In this document: piece by piece, positions 42,201-54,200 of the stretch
Layout: every line of letters starts with the position of its first letter
Position numbering within the stretch: position 1 is the stretch's first letter
DNA from: Metridium senile
Lineage: Eukaryota; Cnidaria; Anthozoa; Actiniaria; Metridiidae
Length of the DNA: 64,000 nucleotides
Assembly: GCA_949775045.1 (NCBI GenBank)
Contig: OX459108.1
Coordinates: 3,857,961-3,921,960 of the forward strand
Direction of reading: 5' to 3'
Notes under the pieces: generated by a model
The model's input: only the letters and a program-made list of their open reading frames with translations
Told to the model about the DNA's origin: nothing
Databases searched by the model: none
Made by a program: the position numbers and the translations under genes

Positions 42201-45200
42201 TTTCAAGTCTATTCCTTTGACGGCGCTACAGCAAAATCAAGACACAGGACACATCTAGAGCTAAAATAACCACAATACACAAGTGAAATTGTTTTCAAGT
42301 CTATTCCTTTGACGGCGCTACAGCAAAATCAAGACACATGACACATCTAGAGCTAAAATATTAACCACAATACACAAGTGAAATTGTTTTCAAGTCTATT
42401 CCTTTGACGGCGCTACAGCAAAATCAAGACACATGACACATCTAGAGCTAAAATAACCACAATACACAAGTGAAATTGTTTTCAAGTCTATTCCTTTGAC
42501 GGCGCTACAGCAAAATCAAGACACATGACACATCTAGAGCTAAAATAACAACAATACACAAGTGAAATTGTTTTCAAGTCTATTCCTTCGCCGGCGCTAC
42601 TGCAAAATCAAGACACATGGCACATCTAGAGCTAAAATAACCACAATACACAAGTGAAATTGTTTTCGAGTCTCCGTTCCTTCGCGCTGCTGCAAAATCA
42701 AAACACAAGGCACATCTAAAGCTAAACTAATCACAATACACAAAGTAAAATCGTTTTCGAGTCTTCATTCCTTTGCGCTATTGCAAAATCAAGGCACACT
42801 AAAGAATAAGTGTTTTACTCACTCTATTGCATGTAGTTCACATTATAAATACGTACTCTGGCTGGCTTTAAACGTCAATAAACGTAACAATGACCTCCAT
42901 TCGCTTCTGTAATGGATCTTGAAACTATTTCCACGATATTTAGACTAGGTCAAACTGCTGCATTCTAAATATTCATGCTTTAATTAGCTCCAAACAAAAT
43001 CCCATGCTCGTGTGCTCGCGTTATGGACGTGCGCAATTTGGCGCTAAATTTAATCGCGGTTCATTGATTGCACGTGCACACTATATTTACTAATTACTAA
43101 TTTGTACAAAATAGCACAATAGACTAATTTAGTGAAATTTAGCAAAATTTAGCAAAATTAGTTTTTGTTAATGTTTCACGGTTATATTGTTTGCACTCTA
43201 TGATATAAACTTACATTTTCCTTATTTACAGATATCCTATTTTTGTCGTTTGAGCTAACCGTTAAATAAGTATTAATTATCATTCGCCGGGATCATTCTC
43301 GTTACAGTGTATTATTATTTTTATCCACCCGCCAGATAACAGCAATTTAATTGTTGAAGAGTTCTAAAATTGATACAAAATCGTTAAAATTCTAGTTACC
43401 AAATAGCATAAAGAACTAAAATAGTCGAGATTATAACAACAAATAGAACATATATTTAATTTTGCTTCTACATCAACCTACCAATCAAATATCCGTATTT
43501 TAATATTGACCAATCAGGCGCAACCAATTTTGAATATGAGGCTTAGTCACGCGTCAGTTCAGCGACGTCGGTTAGAAACACTTCAACAGATCTACAGCTG
43601 TACGGCTCGTAAAATAACTTTTATCTTTTGATAAGCGGAGCGAATTCTCTAAATATCCGTAGGACATAAACAGCAGTTGCTTAGAGTGAGAAGAGTCGGC
43701 AGAGATGAAGTAAATCTAGGACTAAACTGCTGTTATTGAGGGATGCTGAAGGCAACGATGCTGAAGGCAACAACAAGAAGTCAACACGTTTCGAATTAAG
43801 ACAAAGTTAAACTCACCGTAATTCGACGTTTTAGTGAACAAGATGACACACTAAGCAGGGACAAAGATTTACTAGAAGGTTAATATTACTTGTTTGAACT
43901 GTTTAGGGTTAAGTAGTATTAATTTTGATGTAGATTTGTTCGACAATGTTTCTACCGTTGAACGGCGTTGTATGGCGCCAGCCAAATGTCTGTTAGGCTA
44001 AACTGCTGTTAGACATGTATATTTCTGTTAGACCCGCGGCCTATACTAGTTTACTCTCTAGTTTCCATTCATGTGTCTTAATTTAAAGTTGTAACTGATT
44101 ATGGTTTTATGAAATAAAGTATTATCCGCTATATCCGACCTGATTGATTAATTCATTCACATCATATTCACGTGAGAAAGAATACGAGTAAAAATGATAT
44201 TTGCATCAAATTATTCCGAAGTGAATATAAAGTGTAAACGGTGTTTGCAATAAGTTCACCTATGGGGTGAATATGATGCTAATTCAACATTCACATCATA
44301 TTCACGAGAGAAAGAGTACGAGTAAAAATGATATATGCATCAAATTATACTGAAGTGAATATGAAGTGAAAACAGTGTTTGCAATAAGTTCACCTATGGG
44401 GTGAATATGATGCTAATTCAATATTCACATCATCTTCACTAATATGTGAATGTAATGTGAAAAAGGTATTCAACGTCTTCACTTAATGGTGTGAATACGT
44501 AGTGAAGATCATATTCGCGTTGGTGTGAATATGATGGAATGTGGTTGAATATGATATTCACAGCACATTCACTGCACATTCACACTGCTGTGAATCCAAT
44601 TTTTCGTCCAGTGATTATTGCAGGTTTTTAGGTGTTTTTTGTTTTTCATGCTCGTTATATCAAACAGTTTTTCAGTATTAAAAAACTGTCTCTAAAAAAC
44701 TTGAAACAAATAATCTTGAACTTACTTTATCGGTGATTATTTTCCTGAGGTTTCTTCTCTTTAATGACATTGATAAAATTTTGACGAATAAATGTATGTA
44801 CTTGAATTTTGATTGATTAAACATTGTTCATGGTTCAACTGCCAACCTTGAAAATCCTTCAATAAACTGTGCCGAGGGAAGCGATTTGAAGACAGTTTTC
44901 ATAACAAACAAAGTCGCTTCTTTATCATTTTTTTTTTAAATTGATGTAGTCTTTTAATATTCTTCCATGAAGGTATCTACAAACAAGTTTTCTTGATCTT
45001 TTGGAATCAGTGTTTTGCTTTTCTTTAGTATAATTTCTTTGTTTTTGTGTTCTTCAAGTTGATGTTCTTCTTCGGTCAAGACTCTCTTTATGTACGAAGT
45101 TCATCTTTCTCCGTTGATATTTTGTATTAAAGAAAGCTCTGCTATTATCAAGTAGTATTTTGTTGTTGTTTGTTTGACTTTTGTTGTCGATAAAAGAACA

Positions 45201-48200
45201 ACTTTGCTTTGTTGATCTAGTGCTATTTGGCGCGTGCGTCACTTTCGTTCCCGCCACTTTCGTTCCCTACACTTGGGATTCCTGTGTGCACGTACACTTG
45301 GGATTCTTAAGTATGGTGCTTCGCTCGCGCAGGCCTTCGGCCCGCGCGGGAGCTCCGCTATAAATTTTAATCAGTGGAACAGCTAGTAATATAAACAAGA
45401 TAAATTTTTAAAATATGCAGTATGCATATATATATATATATTCTAGAACTAGATATACACGTATTAAAATATTGTAAAGACATTCGTATCGGAAACATCC
45501 CGAGAATTATATTTTATAAACTTTACAAATTATCTATTCAAGCATTCTTTTGGTATAGAACAGTTTAATAACAGTGCTGATAAAAAGACTCTATGTATGT
45601 ATGTATAGAGTATATCATTAAAGATGATGGATTGTGGGTAAACAGTAGTTCACTATGTTTGTCTTCCTTCGTTACTTTTGTGTAATACCATGCAAACAAA
45701 ATATTAGTTGTGATGTAGCCAGATCTAATATTTTAAAACAAATACAATATTATTCACTTTTGATTAAAAGTAATATAATATGTCTATTTAACAATTAGAC
45801 CTCTCGCCCTCATGGTCTACGAGTCAATAGCCCATGAGGCCGAAGGTTCGAAGGCCGAAAAGTTCAAGAACAGTTTTTCCTAAGCTTAAAATTTAAAAAT
45901 CTGTCTTTCTCAATCAAACTGAAGAATCGTGTGATGGCGTCAGTAGCGCGCGCTCTTAAAGTTAAAATTCATTCTCAAATTATGTGCTTTTTTGTCATTT
46001 TCTTCCTCGTATTTATAACTAACGATTCAAATAAAAGCATTATACTTAGTACTAAGCTATTAGAAGAATTAAAAGAATCATGAAACGTTTTCAAAGTTTA
46101 CAAAACCGGCACTTTTCTTCAAGAAAACTAATCAAGCTTAACATATTCATTGTAGTTCATAACATGAACATATTCTGAACAAGTTGCTAACAACAAATTA
46201 TGACAATATCAATTGGTTAACATTCATACCAAAACTTCAACCGAATAAATAACATAGAGTAAAACGTTTAATTTGTCAATCTTAATTTGTCAATCACAAA
46301 TGCTCTAATCTTCTTACTTCAATCTTTTGCTTATTGTTCTTTAAGATACCCACGATATACAATTTGAACCTGGTACAGTAGCTTCAGGTGCTGCTGGTAT
46401 TTTAGAAGTTCTCTACAATGGTACATGGGGAACAGTGTGCGACGATAGCTTCGACATGAACGACGCCAAGGTTGCATGTCGACAACTTGGTTTTACGATA
46501 GTTGAACGATATTGGCATGAAGGACGAGGCACGGGTAAAATCTGGTTGGATGACCTGGCTTGTAGTGGATCTGAGTCTTCACTACACAGCTGTGCTCATT
46601 ATGGATGGGGAAAACATGACTGTGACATTGCTACAGAAAGTCTTTTTATCATGTGTTCTGGTTACAAAGGTACAACTTATTATGTGTGTGTTTCTCAAAT
46701 AAGTGTTTTTAATTTTTTCAAAACTTACCAAAAAAATGTTGCAGCAGCTGTACATAAGCGTACATTGTTTTGCAGGTCCACCTCCAGAAGACATTCAATT
46801 TCAACCTGGTACATGGGGTTCAGCTACTGCTGGTATTGTACGAGTCTTCCACAATAACCAATGGGGAACGGTGTGTCATGATAACTTCGATATGAACGCC
46901 GCCAATGTTACATGTCGACAACTTGGTTTTGTCAAAGCTTTAGGTTATTGGAGCTTTGGACAAGGATCGGGTAAAGTCTGGTTGGACGGCATCAAATGTT
47001 CAGGCTCGGAAACATCACTGCAGAACTGTTCTGATTCTGGCTGGGGAAATTTTCACTCTCATTGCAATACTCACGAAAACGATGTTGTTGTCGTGTGTTC
47101 TGGTTACCAAGGTGAGTAGACTAACAAGGAATATATTTTGGAATATTTGATCATTTAAATCCACGTACAAAACTAGCATTATATCAAGTTTACATACACC
47201 TGAGTGTAAAAAAAAAACATCATAAAAATGGTTCATTTGATGCAGAAAAATTTGTTTTCTATATAATCATCCTTTCTTAAAACATTAATTTATAAGCCTA
47301 ACTGAGTACACGATCGAGGGTCAATATGCAAATCCTATTGAAATTCGTGTTGAGCCTAATCGATGTACTCAGGTGTATCTAGGCTTAACCTTCTCCATCA
47401 TCTCCAAAAATGTTGCGATGAATTTTGTGAGGGCTGTGACATCAGCATCGAGGAATGTCGTCTATCACGTCATACCTTTTCTCGTGAAATACAATTGATA
47501 GCTTTATCTTTATATTTTTGCAGTGAGACTGGTTGGTGGTATAGATCCTAACGAAGGTCGCGTTGAGGTATCTTCGGGAGAAGTTTGGGGTACGGTGTGT
47601 AATGAACGCTGGGGTTTAAAAGAGTCACATGTCATCTGTAGAATGCTAGGTCATGACAAAGCTGTTAAACAACAGTCATTTGGAAAAGGAAGAAATGACC
47701 AACTCGTTTGGCTGCGTGGTATTTCGTGTAGTGGATGTGAAGACTCAATCTTAGAATGTCAAGGTGTGAAAATTGGAAACCAAACTTACGACCACAAAGA
47801 TGACGTAGGAATTGTCTGTCTTCCAAAGCTAAAAGGTACAAAAAAATATTTTTAAAAAACCACGCCAATAAAAAGATACATCTCATATATTGTTTTTATT
47901 TATATTTTTCATAAACGTTTTAGGCAAGAAGGAGGTATCAGTTAGACGAAAGTCGGATGGACTTGTAGAAATCCAGTACAACAATATTTGGAGACCAATT
48001 TGTGCTGACAACTGGGACATTAGAGATGCACAAGTCATATGTAGAATGATCTCAAATTTTTCAAAAGCTGCGATTGCGATAAAAGTTAAGGTAGCAGTCG
48101 GCAAGGAAAACAGAGTATGGCTATCTAACGTAAGCTGTATTGGAAATGAAAGCAATATTCAAAACTGTAAAGATCCAATTTGGAATTGGGAAAATAAGAC

Positions 48201-51200
48201 TTGTACAACAGGAAACCATCGTGCTGCAGTTATCTGTCAAGAAGGTAATGATGCCAACGCTGATGATGATGATAATGATGATGATGAGGATGATGAGGAT
48301 GATGAGGATGAGGATGAGGATGAGGATGAGGATGAGGATGAGGATGAGGATGAGGATGAGGATGAGGATGAGGATATGATGTTGGACGTAGTGGTGATGA
48401 TACTCTTTGATTGAAGTTTACGATGGTGGAAATGAAGGGTGGCTGTTGTAGTTATGGTAATTAACAATAACTATATCCTTTGAGACATAGATTAGTCACC
48501 ATCAATTTATTTTTCATTCCATCTATTTGGGTTGACGTTTGCTGTTTCTTTTGTTAAGGAAATCCGAAATTAAAGTTTTACATCGAAAACAAGACCATGG
48601 CTGCCGGGCGACTGGAAATGGATTACTATGGCGTACGTGGAAATGTTTGTGCAACAGACCTGGATACCAATTCCGCGAACGTATTGTGTCGTAAACTAAG
48701 ATACCAAAGTTCTTTGGCTTATTCCCCTTGGACTAAAGAATCCAACACAAGTTTTTCTATTTCAATGAAATGCAGTGGTTTAGAAACATCCCCCGATCAG
48801 TGTGGTCAATTATCAATTAACCAAGTAGTAAAGTGCCAACATGGTAGTATTGTTGGCTTAGTTTGTAAAAAGAAAACAGGTGAGTATTAACAATTCCTGA
48901 TCAGTTGTATCAATTGGCAGGCTTTTATTTAAACAGTCCAACCCTCAAGCTGACCATGTTATTTCTATGTGCAAATGATTTGTATCATTTCTTTTGTTGG
49001 ATAAAAACTTCGAGGTCCCATTCAATAACTGTCAATAACTGTTGCGCCATTTCCTATATCATGCAACGGGAACACTAAGGTAAAATAACCTCTAAAGAAT
49101 GAGAAAATCCTGGAGGCGATTTATAAATAATATAATAATACACACGAAATTCACCCTCTCCAAATGGGTTACTAAATAGCTCACTAATCTATTCAACTGA
49201 CGCACCATAGAATTCAGTCATATCAGTCAATCTAACAAAAAAATCTAAAACATTGGCAGGAAATCCTATTTCAACAAATGAAATAAAGTTTGTCCACGGC
49301 CAAAACGAGAGAGAAGGACGCGTTGAAATAGAACGACATGGATTGTATGGCACTATTTGCAGCAATGGATGGGACATGCGGGATGCTAATGTTATTTGTA
49401 AAATGAAGGGATTTCCTGGCGCTATCACGGCGTACAAAGCGTTTGGAGAAGGTTCTGGACCAATGTGGTTTACTAGACTGCGCTGCAAAGGGACTGAGGT
49501 AAACATAGATCGTTGTCCAAGTATTCAAGGAAACATTTTGAAGTGCAATCACAGTCAAGATGCTGGAGTTGTCTGCTTTGCAAAAGGAGGTATAAAATCT
49601 ATACATACTTCAATTAAAAATATTTACATACTTCAATAATACCCTTTTCTTTTAGAAATAATAGATCGTTTGGAAATTGAACTGGAAAAGAATGATTCTG
49701 ATCATTACGGCCGAGTGAAGATTGAATATAACAACATCACCCGAACCGTATGTGGCGATGAGGACTGGGACATCAATGACGCACATGTGGTTTGTCGCAT
49801 GTCTGGTTTTAAAGGAGCTCTCGCTGCCATAAGGCAGTTCTCAAAGCGTTCCAGTAGTGCTCTCTCATTGTCAAAAGTGCGTTGTAGTGGAAATGAGGAC
49901 ACATTAGAGCATTGTGACCATGGTGGTTGGGATCAAACAGATTGCAGAAAAGGATTTGATGCTGGAGTTATTTGCGAAAGAAACGATGGTATGTATTTTC
50001 ATTTTATATCCACTAGTAGGTACACAAATTTATTTATCCCTTACAATTTTCAGTCAAAGGCAAGAAAATGAATGTGGATTTAGTCAATACAACGTCCAAT
50101 GGAATTTCCATGGTAGAGATTAATTATGAAGGTGTCAAAGGAATACTTTGTGCGAAGAACTGGAAATCTTCAGATGCTTATGTAATGTGTCGATCAATAC
50201 CTGGTACAGATGGTAATAAAAAAGCATCACCTGAAATCTTTAGCACTAATGAGAACAGACCAGTTCTCTTGGGCGCATTGAATTGTATAGGAAGTGAGGC
50301 TGACATGAACGATTGCAATCATCTGGCAATTGGAAGTACTGACTGCAATCCTACACAAGCAGCAGGAATAACGTGTTTATCTTTTACAAAGGGTAAGGAT
50401 GCGCTCCAAACCTTTTGTAGAAATTACGCATATACATCTATCCATTTTACATTTTAAAGCTAAATTATAATATTCTATATTTGACATTCTATATATAGAA
50501 GACCTCAAAGTTTCTGCGAAGATTACTAAAGGGGTTTCACCAAATTTTGGCCAGGTGCACATCGTGGATAATACATCAACAAAGCCTATTTGTGATGAAA
50601 ATTGGGATAAGAAAGACGCAGATGTGATTTGTCGGATGAATAAATATGACAAAGCTTTAGCAGCAATTAAAAGATTTAAGAAGTACAATGCAGACAAGTG
50701 GGTTTCTCAATTAGAATGTCGTGGTAATGAAAATTCCATCGCAGAGTGTTATCAAAAAGTAAAAGATGCTCAGTGTCCAGGAAACTATGTTGCTGGTGTA
50801 TTGTGCAAAGATCCTAAACACAAAGGTAATGTTTTAAATTCAAATTAGTAATCTATAGATCCAACACATATGAACAAATACTTAAAACAATGCCAGATAC
50901 ATATCATTTATAGTCATTTCCAAACAACTGGAATGTCAGAGTACATTTTAGTTTCCGTCATACTTTATGAAGATGCTTTTTGACTAAAGTATAAAGATCC
51001 ATCACATATGAAAAAATATTTAAAAAATGCCAGATACATAGCATTCGTAATCATTTACAAACATCTGGAATACTAGAGTACATTTTAGTTTCCATCATAC
51101 TTTCTGAAGATGCTTTTTGACTACGTAGAACTTTGTACTTTTATTTTAAGAACATCCGCTGAAGGTTCGGTTGTCAGGTGGAAATTCAATAACGCCAGGA

Positions 51201-54200
51201 CGACTAGAAGTTCTTTATGGAAATATTTGGGGATCAGTGTGTGATAGAAAACTCGACTTGAATGTTGCACATGTGGCCTGTCGCATGCTTGGATATGTTG
51301 AGGCGAACCAAATTGTACACATGACAAAGCCTGACACCACTGAAATTACATGGCTTACTAATATCAGCTGCAATGGAAATGAGAAATCACTTGATCGATG
51401 TAGTCACCCCGAGTGGGGTCAGTCCACATATGACCTTGACGATGCTGTTTATATTGGGGCAACATGTAAGGCAGGTATGTAAAAAAATAACATTTAAAAG
51501 AAACCTTATGTTACCCTCTGGTGATTTGCACTGATTTGGATTAAATTTAAAAGCAACTAATCGGTAATCATTGATTAAAAAAGCCCTGTTTAATTTAAGG
51601 ATACACCGGACAGAACAGAGACGTGTTTTTAAAAAGCTAATAGCGCGCTCAATTTATACGCAAGCCCCGACAAATTAAAGTATACATTTTTTTAAAGCTA
51701 AAAGGACAAACTGTATAGATATGAAGCATAATTTTGACAAAACCGATTTAATTTAATGTAATCCGACATTAAACAGGAACATGGTGTCCTAGCGTGGAAG
51801 GTTAACCCGCAGTAGTTTTAACCTAAAGAGAATTTTTTTCGGCATCCTACTTCAGACACATTGTAGTTTCAAAGTTTGTTGGCATTTGGTTTTTTAACGC
51901 GTGGTTATTCTTTTATTTCATTTCAAAGTCAGACCTATGCTTTTTTAGCGCATCCTCATCCGCATGTGAATAAATACAAATGCCAACACACTTTGAAACT
52001 TGAATAGTGTCGGAGAAAATTTTCGGCAAAAAAAATGACGGCAAAGCAGTATGAACTTTTTTCTTATACTTTTTTAAACAACTCGCATTGAAGGCGGTTA
52101 ATTTTGAGGGTTTTCGAAGAGCATATCTTACAGAAAAAAACACAAAACATACACAGTCTTATTCTCTGTTATATAAGCTTTAAAATGATATATAATATGT
52201 CTATTATTATTGTAAAATGACGCGGTAAACAAACTTTTAACTGAGAGCATGTGAAAGCACACCGCGAACGTGGACCGTAACCTTAAAATGTAGTTATTCT
52301 AAGAATAGAGTTATAGCTAGTGTATAAAAGTTTATAATTACAAGTAGAGTCGTTTCGATACACAATAGTTATGTGTGTCAAACTTTAGCCGAGTGAACGA
52401 CGGAGTGAATGTTTACCGTGTATATTATAATAAACCAGTTTGCATTTTGAAAGTAAACATTTTGTACTTAAATGTAGTTATTCTAGTTAGAATATAGTTG
52501 TGCTTTATAGGTTTATTGAAAAAAAAAAAAAAATCAAGCAATAAAGGCGATAATTACAAGTAAAGTCGTTTCGATACAATTCACAATTTACAGACTTTAG
52601 AATCACAGCCGTAATTTATAATGAAAACGTAGCAGTTTTTTAACATATTATCACAAAACTTCGTAATTTTCCAGTAAATCATCATCACTTGTCTTTATAA
52701 CTTGGTATTTTACGTTGCTTAGTTAGTCCTTCTAATCTCAGAGGGTCCACAATCGTTAGCTGATCATTCTTTATCAGTGAGGTTGTGACCACCATCATTG
52801 ATCATAGCATGTTGTGGTGGTTGTCTCTTGCTATGCATGGCACTAGAACTTACGGTTGATAGTTCCCCGTGCTGCTCCTCAAATAGTTATTATTGTTCTA
52901 CTTTATCAATTTTTATGTGTAAAATAGACAGAATGTGACTGTTATATGACGAATGTGTCACGCATCAAACTCAACGGTTTCACTTCATGCTTCGGCAAAT
53001 ATATAGAACAATCGCAAAAAATGATCAGTTTTAATTGAGAAGAAAAGTAATAAGCCTTTTTCTGTAAGGAAATACTGTTTATCGTTTCTCTTCTGTAAGC
53101 TATAAAAGTAAAACAACTACGGCGAATAGGCGACTTCAGTTGCGCCCTTGCAAAACTTCGCAAAACAGAATTCAAAATTAAATAAGTCAACAAGCACAAA
53201 CCCTTGATATAGTTAAAGCTAGTACATAACTTAGGTTTTCAAAAGAGTGCTAAAAGAATGGCATTTTTTATCAAAACTACGTTTTTGAGTATGTTTTTGT
53301 TGGACAGAAATCAACTTGACTATTGACGGAAATTTGACAAAAAGACTCAAAAACTGCATCAAATCAAACAGACGAAAACTCAATGAGGACATAGTGACAT
53401 TTATCATAATTGTTTTACTTACAGAAAAGTGTTTTCCATTCAGGGTTTATCCAGAAATGAGCTTTTATCACAGTTTTAAGACGAAAAAAACATCGTGTTG
53501 ATGACAAACGTTCCCTCAACTTTGCACAATGTTGCGTGACGTTGTGTCGTCAGCACACGTGGTGTCTATCCTCCAATCAGCGCCAAGATTTCACACAATT
53601 GTTTTTTCAAATTTGAAAAAGCTTACGAAAGCGTCAAATGGCGTCATTTTCATGGGTCTGTCCTCTTATCGAACATGGTTTTCAACCAATCAGCGTGCGA
53701 TAAATTTTACAAAGATTTTACAAACTGAATGATTTGCGCGCGCTACAATCTATAACACACAACTGAAAACAACTGACGAAAATAACAAACAAATTTAAAA
53801 CTACGAAACATCTAACGGAGACCGTATAGAGGGTGCGTATGAGAAATGCATGCGCAAATAAACCTATAAGTATTGTGTTTCATAGATTGAACTAAAACAA
53901 ATCACCAAATTTGACTGGATAAATTGCATGTTACAAAACTCAACTCATAGAAACATCATGAAACCGAAAATTGATTAAAGTATATCAATCTAAATATAAC
54001 TATAATACTATATATAATTATTTGTAATTGATCCTATTTATAGAATTATATTATAGGATTATAGGATTGCGATGAACACGAGGAGCGTGAAGAGGACTTG
54101 TATGATTTGTATGATCTAACTGACTCCGCTTTCGTGTTTATTCTTTCTTGTTCGCGAAGTCGTTCGCAGATTCTCGTCCTGCATTCCAGATGTTCTATAT

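Larger units (their letters stand above)
40453..44613. mobile_element. CACTA-like element with TGTGAATA subterminal repeats
   Basis: The ends CACTGGACGAAAAGTCGGAT and ATCCAATTTTTCGTCCAGTG mirror each other, with ATT on both sides (40450-40452, 44614-44616). Both subterminal zones (40470-41020, 44150-44600) are packed with ATATTCACA/TGTGAATAT words in both orientations, the typical build of CACTA/EnSpm ends. There is no transposase; the interior is occupied by another insertion. The empty site can be read in element A near 2415. Confidence 0.75.
39293..45361. mobile_element. Hairpin-ended element B, host of nested insertions
   Basis: It has the same ends as element A: TATACAAATTAGGTAATACC on the left, and hairpin AGGCCTTCGGCCCGCGCG plus GGAGCTCCGCTAT on the right. 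Its own sequence (39293-40452 and 44614-45361) aligns with A from 1141 to 3311. A 4.2-kb element splits it. It lies wholly in intron 1 of the SRCR receptor gene. Confidence 0.75.

Noticed and set aside
41235..42800. Regular 92/95-bp array resembling a CRISPR
   Set aside because: Whole units are repeated without unique spacers, in a eukaryotic transposon context. It is a satellite.
45805..45870. tRNA-like stretch with GAAGGTTCGAAGGCC
   Set aside because: A B-box-like word is present, but there is no A box at the right distance and no acceptor stem. It is best read as a repeat relic.
48140..48467. Met-Arg-Met or poly-Ser ORFs near 48.3 kb
   Set aside because: Alternate-frame readings of the GATGAG microsatellite in a receptor intron.
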